Source of the DNA: Arthrobacter globiformis | GTDB lineage: Bacteria; Actinomycetota; Actinomycetes; Actinomycetales; Micrococcaceae | DNA length: 64,000 bases | Direction: 5' to 3' | Assembly: GCF_030817195.1 (NCBI RefSeq) | Contig: NZ_JAUSYZ010000002.1 | Span: 186,001-250,000 of the forward strand | In this document: one piece after another, positions 1 to 8,811 of the stretch | Position numbering within the stretch: position 1 is the first letter of the stretch | How the letters are laid out: each line of letters starts with the position of its first letter | The notes under the pieces: model-generated | What the model saw: the letters and a program-made list of their open reading frames with translations, nothing else | Told to the model about the DNA's origin: nothing | Database searches by the model: none | Program-made: the position numbers and the translations under genes

Positions 1-4
1 GCCG

Positions 5-244
5 CTACGGGTTCAATTGATCTGCCTCTGACGATTTGCGGTACCTGACGACGACCAGCCCGATGAGGTTGGCGGCCGCGAACCCAAACATCACCACAAT
101 TAGGATGACGTTGAAGGTGATCCAGAATGGCGAAGTATGTTCAGTTAAGAGTGCTGTAACTCCAAGGAAGAGCCCCAGAAACAGGCCGCTTATGGAGGGA
201 AAGGATCGCCTCTTTAAAGTCCTGTTACTCAACTTACGGTTCAT
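5..244 (-). CDS. Small two-helix membrane protein, function unknown
   Basis: A 79-aa protein with a basic N-terminus (MNRKLSNRTLKRR) and two hydrophobic stretches, about residues 18-33 and 41-67, followed by a charged tail. This predicts a small integral membrane protein with two helices. The ATG has an AGAGG-like ribosome site about 14 bases upstream, which is long. No family is recognised. Coding-like composition and the clean membrane profile support it; its neighbours say nothing about its role. Confidence 0.5.
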   Translation of the reverse strand: MNRKLSNRTLKRRSFPSISGLFLGLFLGVTALLTEHTSPFWITFNVILIVVMFGFAAANLIGLVVVRYRKSSEADQLNP

Positions 245-928
245 GGTGCGCTAGACCTCTTTCGCGATCCCAAACAGCCAGCCCTTGGCATAGATGCTAC
301 GCCTCGGATTATGAACAGCAACCGCCCTTCTCGTCTGTGGGCATGACGTTGATGGGCTTCGAATTGATGAGCGGTTCAGGCAGATGCCGAGCGAAGTAGC
401 CGCGTCGGAATCCAAAAACGTCCCACTAGAGGCCAGCCCGCAAATCATCCCGCAAGCCGGTCGGCCATCAGGCTCCCGGCACTGTTATGGCTTTGTCTGA
501 CGTAGGTGACAGGAGCCTGCCCAGATGGCTGGTCCGATTGGACTCTTCGCCAACGAGCCCTAACTGAAACATCCGACGGCCTCAAGACTTCGGTCTCTGA
601 GCCCTCCCACCGAGCGAACAATCGCCTAGGCTACTCTGCCTCTGATTTCCGTGGAATCGCACAAGTACGATGGTGGCCCGGTGATCAGCCCCGACAACAG
701 GTGGCTGACCGGCAGCAGCCCAATGGCTGTTGATTGACATTGTGCAGTGAAGGAATCCGTCCCATTTGGGTTCGGCCCATAGGCCGCCGGGCAGTGCGTT
801 GGGGCCAGGGAAGGCCTTGACGAGTTTCGCCAGGGCAACCGCGACCGGTGGTTGCAGTGCCGGCGGAAGGGACTCGGCCATGGGCCCAGCCTAAAGGAGA
901 AACGCCAGCACGAACGTCCGCGGTGGAT
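245..928. other. Intergenic stretch, no supported gene
   Basis: Only short open frames on both strands, none with a convincing start site or recognisable family. A 65-codon minus-strand frame (251-448) ends just before the small membrane gene and could be real, but its composition is not persuasive. No repeat or terminator was noted. Confidence 0.4.
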
Positions 929-1234
929 TTACTTGGCTGTAGGACCTTCTGTAACAGCGTCCTCCGCGTCGACGCGGCGGAGCAGGGCCGCGACGCTCCG
1001 AACGGCTGCCGGATCTTCCTGCCAGGGCTTGCCGCCCCTTGAGCAGGCATGAAAACCGGTGACAGCTGACCCTTTCGCCGCCTCGGCGAGCTCAGCCCAC
1101 GCCGCTTTCAGATCTGCCACCTGGTCAGGAGCCAACGGCTCCTGTTCCTTCGGCTTAATCGCCGCTGCGACGGCGGGGCGACCAGCACCCGTTGCCGGCT
1201 TGCGCCGCCGGGCGAACCAGCTCCACAGACCCAT
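929..1234 (-). CDS. Hypothetical protein, 101 aa
   Basis: The open frame extends much further upstream, but only the last 101 codons look like protein. The ATG at 1234 is preceded by GAAGGGAAAGCCT, a usable ribosome site, and opens MGLWSWFARRRKP. The rest has an Ala-rich helical character (DLKAAWAELAEAAKG) and a conserved-looking stretch FHACSRGGKPWQEDP. No domain is recognised. The long N-terminal extension of the frame is antisense to repeat copy A and was rejected as coding. Confidence 0.55.
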   Translation of the reverse strand: MGLWSWFARRRKPATGAGRPAVAAAIKPKEQEPLAPDQVADLKAAWAELAEAAKGSAVTGFHACSRGGKPWQEDPAAVRSVAALLRRVDAEDAVTEGPTAK

Positions 1235-1376
1235 AGGCTTTCCCTTCGTATCAACACTCCAATGCCCTTCCAAGGCAAAGCAGAGGGCGCAACCGGTGCC
1301 GAATGCGGCCCCCTGCCCTGCGGGGTAAACATCCTGCTGCCTACTCTTTCGAGCATGCCACACGGTAAGTAGTGGT

Positions 1377-1769
1377 GCATGCTCGCAGGGCTCGCACCCA
1401 TGTGGGCGTCCGCTGGCGCGGCCGGCTGTTGGGCCCAGGTGGCGCCGTCGCAGAGCTCCGGACCCCCTGGCCCTGTCTTGTCTGCGACGTTTTGGCTGCT
1501 GTCCCAAGGGATTGTACGTGTCCGCTCCGGCCCGTCGAGCCCCTCCGTTCCTCCGGGGCCTGCGGCGCAGGAAATGTCCCTCCGGCGCTCCTTCGTCGCT
1601 GATTTCCTCCGGGAATTTCCCGCACCTTGCCCAAGGGTAGACAGGCCTCCGTCGGCCACAGCTCCGCAAGCTTCGCCAGCAGCCAAAACAACGGGGGGAG
1701 AGGGGAAGCTGGCCGGTCACCATTGGCCGCCCCACCCACCAACCCTTTCGGCAAAAAAGGAGCAACACC
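1377..1769 (+). repeat. Dispersed leader repeat, copy A (short form)
   Basis: A GC-rich stretch of about 390 bp that ends exactly at the start codon of the next gene. It is nearly identical to the 3' two-thirds of copies B (2642-3262) and C (21875-22497). All three share the GCGCTCCTTCGTCGCTGATT, GACAGGCCTCCGTCGGCCAC and CCCACCCACCAACCCTTTCG segments and finish with AAAAGGAGCAACACC-ATG. It holds many short hairpins, including CGCAG/CTGCG and GGGAA/TTCCC. It lacks the first 230 bp of B and C; instead an imperfect inverted repeat (GAGCATGCCAC...GTGGTGCATGCTC, 1352-1384) marks its left edge. Confidence 0.9.
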
Positions 1770-2201
1770 ATGAACGCAGTCACTAAGAGGACCGTGACCA
1801 CCGTCGACACCGGCGAAACAGTCCACGACGTACCCGTGCTCATCGACTACCACATGAACGACGGGTACGACTGGATGGACGTCATCAGCGAACACGGCTG
1901 GGCCGTGATCCCCAGCTGGGGCTGCGACGGCTGGGACCTGGGCCAGTGGCCTTACGTCATGGTCGCCGGAATCCGCACCGCGGACGCGATCGGCAACCTG
2001 TTCGGCATGGCCACCTATTGCGAGGGCGACGTTCGCACGTACTGGTTCAGGACAAAAGCCAGGTTCTGGACCGCGATAAGTGAGCAGGCGTTCTTCCACT
2101 GGAATAACGGACAGGCCCAAGGCCCCGATGACCTGCCCGAAGCCGCCGCCGAAATGCCCAGCCGTTACCGGATGCCCTGCACCCTCACAGGCGCGGCCTA
2201 A
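1770..2201 (+). CDS. Hypothetical plasmid protein, 143 aa
   Basis: No family recognised. The protein is acidic and rich in Trp, Tyr and Gly (DYHMNDGYDWMDVISEHGWA, DGWDLGQWPYV), suggesting a compact globular domain, without signal peptide or membrane segment. The ATG is fixed by AAAAAAGGAGCAACACC immediately upstream, the end of repeat copy A. Two other plasmid genes, DUF4192 and ParB-like, have the same leader, so the three are probably controlled together. The DUF3846 gene follows after 83 bp. Confidence 0.75.
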   Translation: MNAVTKRTVTTVDTGETVHDVPVLIDYHMNDGYDWMDVISEHGWAVIPSWGCDGWDLGQWPYVMVAGIRTADAIGNLFGMATYCEGDVRTYWFRTKARFWTAISEQAFFHWNNGQAQGPDDLPEAAAEMPSRYRMPCTLTGAA

Positions 2202-2284
2202 CCCCATCACAAGCCGGTGCCCCGCCCCAAGCGGGCGGGGCACCGCACCACCCCAAGACACATCATCTGAGAGGACGAACCCCG

Positions 2285-2635
2285 ATGAGCACCTGCACCG
2301 CCCTGATCATTCCCGCCGACCTGAAGGAACCGGCCCGCGTGGAAACCATCGACGCCGGGTTGGAGACGCTGCAAACCCTCGTGGCCGGGAACATCGAAGC
2401 CGTGAGCGGCGATGACTGGCACTTCTACCTGAACGAGGAAGGCAAGATCCTGAACCTCCCACCGAACCGCCGGACCGCGATGCTGGTCCTTGAAAAAACC
2501 GGGATGCTGGCAGACGTGTACTGCGGAAACGTCGTGTTCCTGGGAGAGACCCACGACGGGGACGAAGGCAATGTGCCCGAGCACCTGATCGACCTCGCGC
2601 AGCAGCTCTTTGGGCTCGAACGGGAAGCCGCCTAA
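2285..2635 (+). CDS. DUF3846 domain protein
   Basis: A 116-aa protein with the pattern of the DUF3846 family found on actinobacterial plasmids and phages: an N-terminal TALIIPADLKEP followed by VETIDAGLETLQTLVAGNIE and a hydrophobic/Asn motif LNLPPNRRTAM. Function is unknown for the family. The start has GAGAGGACGAACCCCG before ATG. The stop codon lies 7 bp from the first arm of leader repeat copy B, so the hairpin there may also end its transcript. The assignment is by recognition of sequence style. Confidence 0.75.
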   Translation: MSTCTALIIPADLKEPARVETIDAGLETLQTLVAGNIEAVSGDDWHFYLNEEGKILNLPPNRRTAMLVLEKTGMLADVYCGNVVFLGETHDGDEGNVPEHLIDLAQQLFGLEREAA

Positions 2636-2641
2636 CAGGCC

Positions 2642-2685
2642 GGGCACTCACTTACTCAAATACTCAAATGAGTAAGTGGGTGCCC
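2642..2685. promoter_or_regulatory. 15-bp inverted repeat at head of leader copy B
   Basis: GGGCACTCACTTACT and AGTAAGTGGGTGCCC separated by 14 nt; the one mismatch can be a G-T pair in RNA. The same structure, perfectly paired, opens copy C. No T-run follows, so a simple intrinsic terminator is unlikely. An operator, a structured RNA 5' end or a recombination boundary are all possible. Confidence 0.7.
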
Positions 2686-3262
2686 ACCTCCGGCGTGAGG
2701 GTCCAGTTGCGGGCGGGCGGTCCGCCGCCAGTGGCTTGGTTGAGTGTCTGGTCGGCGGACCGCCATGTCGCCACAGAAGCCCACACCCGCCTGGCACAGG
2801 CGGCAAGCCGTGGCCTTCGCCGGACTGGGCGGGACCGGGCGGGGGCAGGGAGAGCATGCTCGCATGGCTCGCACCCCAATCTGGCGTCCACTCCGCAAGC
2901 TCCGTGGCCGGCTGTGGGGTCCAGTGCTGTCCTCCGCAGGGCTCCGGCCGTCCCTGGCCCTGTCTTGTCTGCGACGTTTTGGCTGCTGTCCTGACGGATT
3001 GTACGTGCCCGCTCCGGCCGGTCTAGCCCCGGTTCCGCAGGCTCCACCGGGGCCTGCGGTCCGGGAAATGTCCCTGCGGCGCTCCTTCGTCGCTGATTTC
3101 CTCCGGGAATTTCCCACACCTTGCCCTGAGGGTAGACAGGCCTCCGTCGGCCACAGCTCCGCAAGCTTCGCCAGCAGCCAAAACAACGGGGGAGAGGGGA
3201 CGCTGGCCGGTCACCATTGGTCGCCCCACCCACCAACCCTTTCGGCAAAAAGGAGCAACACC
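2642..3262 (+). repeat. Dispersed leader repeat, copy B (long form)
   Basis: A 620-bp GC-rich leader running from just after the DUF3846 stop to the DUF4192 start codon. It opens with a 15-bp inverted repeat (GGGCACTCACTTACT, 2642-2656, with 2671-2685), then a second inverted repeat (GGCGGTCCGCCGCC 2716-2729 with GGCGGACCGCC 2754-2764), then the part shared by all three copies. Within that part CCGCAGGC/GCCTGCGG (about 3036-3060) can form an 8-bp stem that copy C keeps and copy A replaces. It ends with AAAAAGGAGCAACACC-ATG. Confidence 0.92.
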
Positions 3263-4243
3263 ATGACTGAAAAACTGACCATCACCGGTTCCGCTGACCT
3301 GATCGCCGCCGTCCCGCACCTGCTGGGCGTCCAGCCGAAGGAATCCTTCGTCGTGCTGACGGCCCGCTCCGGGACATTGGGCGCCAGCCTGCGCATGGAT
3401 GCACCGGCAGAGGCCGCCCCGGGCGATTACGCGCAGATGATGACCACCTACGCAGCCCACGACGACAAGGCAACAGGGTCCTTCGTCATCGTCTACACCG
3501 ACGAAGACCCGGAGTACGGCTACCCCTACGCCGCGCACGTCGCTGCTCTCACCACCGAGCTGGCCACGGCACGGATGCCCGTCCGGATGGTCCTGCTGGT
3601 CACCGGCACCTACTGGGCAACCTACGGCACGGCAGAGAAGAACCCCCTGGACGCGGTCAGGGACCGCAACGCCAACGTCACGCTGACCTACTACGGGTCC
3701 GCCCCGCACCTTGAGGTGTACAACCCCGAGCTGCTGGGCACGTGGGCGCTGCCCGTGGAGGCGCCGGAAGGCACCGAGGAGGATCTTGAAACCGCATGCC
3801 GGACGTGGGCGGCCACGCTGGACGGGACAGATATGCCGGACACGGACACCGCCCGGCAGCTGGCGGCAGCATTCCAGCACCGGCACATCCGCGACTACCT
3901 GTTCCGGGACACCATCACCACCCACAACGGCAGCTTCGGTGACGTGCTGACCGGAAAGTTCACCGCCCGTCCGGACTGGGACCGCGTGGACCGCGCCGAG
4001 GCTATCGCGTTCGAGCTGATGAAGGCCGTACCGGCCGGGCAACGCGCCCCAATGCTGACCCTGATGGGCTGGTTGGAATGGCTCAAAGGCCGCGGGTCCC
4101 AGGCCGACCGCTACCTTAAACTCGCCGCAGAGGACGTTTCGGATTTCCGCCTCGCGGAGTTGTTGCGGGAACTGATCAACCGGGGTCACGTCGCCGACGT
4201 CGCCCGAGACGCTGACACGTCCTACAAGCGCCGCCTCATCTAA
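3263..4243 (+). CDS. DUF4192 domain protein
   Basis: A 326-aa protein of the DUF4192 family, common in actinobacteria and on their plasmids; molecular function unknown. The hallmark is the N-terminal LTITGSADLIAAVPHLLG followed by PKESFVVLTARSG, an alpha/beta core, and a helical C-terminal half (GQRAPMLTLMGWLEWLKG). The true start is the ATG at 3263 behind AAAAAGGAGCAACACC; the open frame continues upstream only because leader copy B lacks stops in that frame. It shares this leader with the 1770 gene and the ParB-like gene, which points to a plasmid-maintenance role. Confidence 0.88.
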   Translation: MTEKLTITGSADLIAAVPHLLGVQPKESFVVLTARSGTLGASLRMDAPAEAAPGDYAQMMTTYAAHDDKATGSFVIVYTDEDPEYGYPYAAHVAALTTELATARMPVRMVLLVTGTYWATYGTAEKNPLDAVRDRNANVTLTYYGSAPHLEVYNPELLGTWALPVEAPEGTEEDLETACRTWAATLDGTDMPDTDTARQLAAAFQHRHIRDYLFRDTITTHNGSFGDVLTGKFTARPDWDRVDRAEAIAFELMKAVPAGQRAPMLTLMGWLEWLKGRGSQADRYLKLAAEDVSDFRLAELLRELINRGHVADVARDADTSYKRRLI

Positions 4244-4669
4244 GAGGGAAGCTGGCCGGGGCCCGATCACCACACGATCCCACCCGGCCCTCTTCTTGGC
4301 GGTGGCGGGGCGGCCTCCTCCGCTTCGCTCCCCCGGCCGCCGGCAACCCTGCGCGGGCGCAGCACCTTGCCAGTGAAAGACCACCAGCTCGACGACTGTA
4401 GTTCGACGACGAGCTATAACACCGGCGGCGACGCTGCCCGCGGATTTTCCTTTGTTGAGCGAAAACAGGGAAGGAACGCACCCATAGTGCGGGCCTTACC
4501 GCATTAACCGGCCACCTGTGCGGTTGAGGTTCCAGTCGTGCCAGCCTGATCGCCGCTCTGCTAGGTTCAGTGTCTCGCCGGTTGGCACGGCGAGGCGCTT
4601 GCTCCAGGACTTGAGGCGCACTAGAGAATGAACGGAGCATATGTCTACACCGGGATGAGAGCAGAACCC
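4244..4669. other. Intergenic stretch before the helicase cassette
   Basis: Contains the left 47-bp direct repeat (4328-4374), an imperfect inverted repeat AGCTCG...CGAGCT near 4391-4417, and a stem CTCGCCG/CGGCGAG near 4571-4592. The bases after 4375 are less GC-rich than the backbone. No coding region is supported. Confidence 0.6.
4328..4374 (+). repeat. Left direct repeat bounding the helicase cassette
   Basis: CTCCCCCGGCCGCCGG followed by an AAC-rich link, CTGCGCGGGCG and ACCTT-GCCAG. The same segment with only a few differences recurs at 7601-7647, in the same orientation, on the far side of the helicase gene. The rest of the flanks do not match, so these are short direct repeats around an about 3.2-kb insert. 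Confidence 0.8.
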
Positions 4670-4786
4670 ATGAGTCCTACCCGACCGTCAACCAAAGACG
4701 GCAACCGCACCATCTACGGTGTGACTATCTGCCTGCACGGCGCTGTTCCGGTACGGTCGGGGCGTGTTGAGGAGGTTGGGCGATGA
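4670..4786 (+). CDS. Possible 38-aa leader peptide overlapping the helicase start
   Basis: An ATG at 4670 opens 38 codons (MSPTRPSTKDGNRTIYGV...) whose TGA overlaps the helicase start as ATGA, the usual sign of translational coupling. There is no good ribosome site before it and no recognised family, so it could be chance. If real, it would set helicase translation or be a small partner. Confidence 0.25.
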   Translation: MSPTRPSTKDGNRTIYGVTICLHGAVPVRSGRVEEVGR

Positions 4787-7479
4787 GCACGGTCGATATG
4801 CACATCCGCAGCATCGACGAGACGATCTGCGGCAATATCGCCGTCCTCGGACATAACCGCGGACTTCTGTCGCAGAACATGCTCTCGCAGCTGCGGAACC
4901 TGGTTGAGGGTGTGGCAGTTCGCGTTCACACCAATAACGGGTATACCGAGCATGACTACGACGCGATCACAGCGGGCCTGGCATTCGTCAAGTCCCGCGG
5001 AAAACTGGCCTTTCTAACCCGCTTCTATACGTTGCTTCAACCCAGCGCCTCGCACTATACGTTCGATGGTGACGGATCTGAGCGGCTGATGCTGAAGTAC
5101 TACGAGTACCTGCACCGCCTCCGGGCATTCATGCATGACTCGTTCGGAATGGACGTGCTGGCTAACCTTGAGTCGTTCCCGATCGACCTAGACCCATCAC
5201 TGCGCGAGTACCACGAGAAGATTGCGGAGCGGATCACGGCCGTCCGTCAGCTTCCGAAGGACGGCGACACGTCGTCGCGTTATTACGTCCTCAAGACTCG
5301 TCCCTTCTTTGTCAGAGGCCGGATCTTTTATGAGGTTACCTTCTGCAACCCGGTCGACAAGATCAGCAAATTTGACCGGATCATCGCCTTCACGGACCAG
5401 GACATTGGCGATAAGTACGCTGCTATGCTCACCCTCCGATCTGAGGCGATCGAGGTGCTCGGTCAAACCATGCCGATTACGGTCATTCGCGGCTGGGAGG
5501 TCTCGATCCGCCCGTGCGAGCTGAACAACTTCGCGCGCTTCTTCGGGCCTAGGACCAACATTGGATCAGGCAATACCGAGTACCGCCTCCTGATGCAATA
5601 CCTGACTGCGACCAGCTCGACGCTTGTCGACCTCGTTGATCTGCCGGATGACCGCTATGAGCGCGTGAAGTTGAAAGTCACTGAACGTGCCAAGAGCCCG
5701 CGCTTCTTCCCCATTCTCGACAAGGCACGTCGCATTATCCAGGAGAGCGAGCCGGGGCACGTCGTGCTTCGATATCTGATGCTTCACATGAAGAACGTGG
5801 TACTTCGGGAGCAGCATAGTCGTGACGAGTGCGGCCGGCTTTCGGGACTGAATCTTCAATGGGGGTGCATCCCATTTGATGAGATGCCGTTCTGCACGTC
5901 ATTGCCGCGCCACAACCCGCGCTACTGGGATCTTATTGATGTACTCGACCCAAGCGACCGTATGCACGAGCTGCTCGCTCGCCGCGTCAAGAACAACGTC
6001 GATCGTCGGGGCATGCTCTACACGCCGCTTGGCGACCTGGCCCCTATGGGTGACGTCACAGCACTTATTAGGCGGCATAACGATGCTCTGTACTACAAGC
6101 ACAAGGCTCGCTCGCTCGATGTTGATCGCGGACACGTATTCATCCGTGGGTACGAGAACGACATCGTGCAAATAGTCGAGAAGATCCAGGGACATGCCGC
6201 ATCCGGCGTTGGAGGCTGGGAAGACGCCATCGAGCACTGGCTCGACGAGCGCCCAACGCTGATCGACGATGTAGCGAAGGTCGACGCGCTGAAGTCACTT
6301 TTTAATGAGTCCCGCGTTGCGCTGATCTATGGGGCCGCCGGCACGGGCAAGTCCACGATGGTCAACTACATCGCGAACTACTTTAATGAGGAGCAGATGC
6401 TCTTCTTGGCGAACACGCATCCAGCGGTAGACAATCTCAAGCGCAGAGTCCAAACGCAAAACGCCGACTTCAGAACCATCGCCAGTCATAACTGGAGGAC
6501 CGGTGCCGATCCTGAGTACGAGGTTGTCGTGATCGACGAGTGCAGCACTGTGAGCAATGAGGACTTGCTCAAGATCCTGGAGGGCACCAGGTTCAAGCTC
6601 CTGGTGCTTGTCGGGGACGTCTACCAGATCGAGTCGATCCAATTCGGCAACTGGTTCGGAATCATGCGCTCTTTCGTCCCAAACCAATCGGTCTTCGAGC
6701 TAACAACGCCGTACAGGACCAAGAACGACGGGCTTCTCGGGCTGTGGCAGAAAGTCCGCAACGTCGATGATGACATCACCGAGGCAATGACGCGCGGCGG
6801 GTACTCGACAGTGCTGAGTGAAAAGTTGTTTGAGGCCCAGCGAGAAGACGAAATCATCCTCTGTCTGAATTACGACGGGCTCTACGGCATCAACAACATC
6901 AACCGGTTCCTGCAGAGCAGCAACCCGAACGCTTCGGTCCCGTGGGGCCCGTCAATCTACAAAGTCGGTGATCCGGTGGTGTTTAACGACGCTGAACGAT
7001 TCAAGCCCGTTATCTTCAATAACTTGAAGGGCACAATTGTCGGTATTCAGAGGGAGCCTGGCCGGGTCCGGTTTGAGATTGACCTCGACCGCGACGTGAC
7101 GGAGCTATCGGTTTACGGGACGGAGCTCGAATGGGTACGTGACTCAGTTGTCGCCTTCGACGTCTTCGAACTTGCGGACAGCGATGAGGACGACGAGTCG
7201 CTCAACACTTCCATTCCCTTCCAAGTCGCTTATGCCGTATCAATTCACAGGGCGCAGGGCCTCGAGTACGAGTCCGTCAAGGTCGTCATCACCGACGCCA
7301 ACGAGGACGATATCTCCCACAGCATCCTCTACACGGCGCTGACGCGCGCTCGTGAGAATCTGCAGGTCTTCTGGACTCCGGAGACGCAGCAGTCTGTCAT
7401 CGGGAAGCTCGAGCAAAGAACCAATAAGAAGGACGTGAACCTTCTTTCGGGTCGCCGCAGCCTGGCGCCCGTTACGTAG
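4783..7479 (+). CDS. Large SF1 helicase/ATPase with unknown N-terminal half
   Basis: An 898-aa protein. Residues 1 to about 490 match no family I recognise. The C-terminal part is a superfamily 1 helicase: Walker A GAAGTGKST at about 517-525, Walker B VVVIDECS near 581-588, a glutamine motif LVLVGDVYQIES, motif V-like AVSIHRAQGLEYESVKV, and motif VI YTALTRARENL near 849-859. This resembles RecD/UvrD-type DNA translocases. The start follows GAGGAGGTTGGGCG. Codon use is visibly less GC-biased than in the neighbours, and direct repeats lie on both sides, indicating transfer as a cassette. Such lone fused helicases often serve in phage defence or DNA repair; which applies here is not shown. Confidence 0.85.
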   Translation: MSTVDMHIRSIDETICGNIAVLGHNRGLLSQNMLSQLRNLVEGVAVRVHTNNGYTEHDYDAITAGLAFVKSRGKLAFLTRFYTLLQPSASHYTFDGDGSERLMLKYYEYLHRLRAFMHDSFGMDVLANLESFPIDLDPSLREYHEKIAERITAVRQLPKDGDTSSRYYVLKTRPFFVRGRIFYEVTFCNPVDKISKFDRIIAFTDQDIGDKYAAMLTLRSEAIEVLGQTMPITVIRGWEVSIRPCELNNFARFFGPRTNIGSGNTEYRLLMQYLTATSSTLVDLVDLPDDRYERVKLKVTERAKSPRFFPILDKARRIIQESEPGHVVLRYLMLHMKNVVLREQHSRDECGRLSGLNLQWGCIPFDEMPFCTSLPRHNPRYWDLIDVLDPSDRMHELLARRVKNNVDRRGMLYTPLGDLAPMGDVTALIRRHNDALYYKHKARSLDVDRGHVFIRGYENDIVQIVEKIQGHAASGVGGWEDAIEHWLDERPTLIDDVAKVDALKSLFNESRVALIYGAAGTGKSTMVNYIANYFNEEQMLFLANTHPAVDNLKRRVQTQNADFRTIASHNWRTGADPEYEVVVIDECSTVSNEDLLKILEGTRFKLLVLVGDVYQIESIQFGNWFGIMRSFVPNQSVFELTTPYRTKNDGLLGLWQKVRNVDDDITEAMTRGGYSTVLSEKLFEAQREDEIILCLNYDGLYGINNINRFLQSSNPNASVPWGPSIYKVGDPVVFNDAERFKPVIFNNLKGTIVGIQREPGRVRFEIDLDRDVTELSVYGTELEWVRDSVVAFDVFELADSDEDDESLNTSIPFQVAYAVSIHRAQGLEYESVKVVITDANEDDISHSILYTALTRARENLQVFWTPETQQSVIGKLEQRTNKKDVNLLSGRRSLAPVT

Positions 7480-7600
7480 GTCAGCGCGGTCCGCAGAGGC
7501 GAACGGCGTGCACTCATATTGGAACATGGCTCATTTCATCTGATCAAAGTTGGTTCAACAAGAGAGGCGAAATAGGGGCTGGAGTTGTCTATAGGAACAT

Positions 7601-7647
7601 CTCCCCCGGCCGCCGGTAACGCTGCGCGGGCGAAGCCACCTTTGCCA
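7601..7647 (+). repeat. Right direct repeat bounding the helicase cassette
   Basis: Second copy of the 47-bp segment at 4328-4374 (CTCCCCCGGCCGCCGG...CTGCGCGGGCG...TTTGCCAG), same orientation, 122 bp after the helicase stop. Differences are a few substitutions and one-base gaps. Confidence 0.8.
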
Positions 7648-7722
7648 GCCGCGCGCAGAAACCACGGCTAGGGTGAAAGGGACAACAGCGTCCTATTCAT
7701 CCAGGTACAAGGGGAGCAGCCC

Positions 7723-7893
7723 GTGGCAGCAGAATTCCATATGACCGACGACGACACCGTCAGCCCCGACGCCAGCCACCTCGAAGACCTGATCGAACTG
7801 AGCCTGCTCACCGCAGAAGACAAGGGCCCCGGCCCCGTGGACTATCCCGTCAAAGACCACCGACTGCCCGAGATGGAGCTGGACGGGCCGTAA
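7723..7893 (+). CDS. Small acidic protein, 56 aa
   Basis: A GTG at 7723 with AAGGGGAGCAGCCC upstream opens a 56-aa acidic protein (AEFHMTDDDTVSP...LEDLIELSLLTAEDKGPG...ELDGP). An in-frame ATG lies six codons later, but the ribosome site favours the GTG. Third codon positions are almost all G or C, as expected for a real gene in this genome. No family recognised. Lying beyond the right cassette repeat, it probably belongs to the original plasmid backbone. Confidence 0.65.
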   Translation: MAAEFHMTDDDTVSPDASHLEDLIELSLLTAEDKGPGPVDYPVKDHRLPEMELDGP

Positions 7894-7998
7894 ACCACCC
7901 GGCAGCGAGGACGCTGCCCCGCAGAGATCTCCTTTAGCAGAGGAACCCGAAGGGAGCCGGCCACATGCCGGCTCCCTTCCGGGTTAACCCGGAATTGC

Positions 7999-8207
7999 GG
8001 GGTATAGGACAAAACGTGTGTAAGTTCCGGTGGTACCGCCGCTGACCCGCAGCGGTTTCCCGAACCAAAGCCGCGACCACAAATCCAACACTCCAGAGTT
8101 GCAAGCACCGCAGCCACCCTAAGCTCCAAAAGCTTAGCTGCCCAGGCATTTCCCGGCGTGACTGGGAAGCTGGCCCCTCCCATACACACGTTTTGTCCTA
8201 TAACCCC
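7999..8207. mobile_element. Miniature Tn3-type inverted-repeat element
   Basis: Two inverted ends bracket about 155 bp: left GGGGTATAGGACAAAACGTG... from 7999, right ...CACGTTTTGTCCTATAACCCC to about 8207, with 24-25 bases pairing and one extra base on the right. The GGGG start and ...TAAG inner end are those of Tn3-family terminal repeats. No transposase or resolvase lies between, so it is a non-autonomous, TIME- or MITE-like element. No 5-bp target duplication is obvious (ATTGC before, CGCTC after). Confidence 0.7.
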
Positions 8208-8424
8208 CGCTCTCGCAACCCGCCCCTGCCGGCAGGAGTCTTCCGGCCGTCCTTCCGCAGGAGCAGGCCGTGGACGAGGCAAGGAACGGGCAGGACAAGC
8301 CCTGCGGGTGATGGGACTGCCGGGCGGTGGCTGCCGGTTCCGGTTACCCGGTGGATCACGCAAGAACTTGGGTACGTCTGATCTGGTGGGCCTGCCGCAC
8401 GGCAGCGAACGGTAGGGAGACGGA

Positions 8425-8811
8425 ATGGATTTCAAGCAGATCATCGAGACGGCCGGGCAGTACATGGACTTCGCGGGTGTCGCGATCATGGTCATTGGCG
8501 CCGTGGTGTCTATCCCACTGGCTGTCCGCGGCCGGAGCTTCCCCCAAGGCAGGGAAGGGCCGGAACGTCAGTCGGTGTACCGACAGTACCGGCAACTGCT
8601 GGGCCGTTCCATCCTCCTGGGCCTTGAGCTCCTGGTCGCCGCCGACATCATCCGCACCGTGGCCGTGACCCCCACTTTCACCAGCGTGGGGGTCCTCGCC
8701 GTGATCGTGCTCATCAGGACGTTTCTGAGCTTTTCGCTGGAGCTGGAGATCACCGGGCGCTGGCCCTGGCAGAAAGAGGAAAAGGCCACCACGGCGGCAT
8801 CGTCCGCCTAA
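8425..8811 (+). CDS. DUF1622 family membrane protein
   Basis: A 128-aa integral membrane protein with three hydrophobic segments, about residues 15-35, 60-85 and 87-105, a basic loop (RQSVYRQYRQLLGRS) and the core LLGLELLVAADIIRTVA, typical of the DUF1622 family. The last part (LEITGRWPWQKEE) also fits. Its function is unknown. The ATG follows GGTAGGGAGACGGA, a good ribosome site. It stands alone, 220 bp after the miniature element. Confidence 0.85.
   Translation: MDFKQIIETAGQYMDFAGVAIMVIGAVVSIPLAVRGRSFPQGREGPERQSVYRQYRQLLGRSILLGLELLVAADIIRTVAVTPTFTSVGVLAVIVLIRTFLSFSLELEITGRWPWQKEEKATTAASSA

Noticed and set aside
1235..1843. Upstream part of the long minus-strand frame 929-1843 as coding
   Set aside because: It is antisense to leader repeat copy A, has low-complexity Arg/Gly/Pro composition and no ribosome site; the open frame follows from GC content. 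The same shadow frame appears behind copies B and C.
2642..2685. Intrinsic terminator for the DUF3846 gene
   Set aside because: The stem is good but no U-run follows, and the same hairpin opens copy C where no similar gene precedes.
2744..3262. N-terminal extension of the DUF4192 gene to give 499 aa
   Set aside because: The extension is leader repeat copy B, with non-protein composition, and a perfect ribosome site marks the ATG at 3263.
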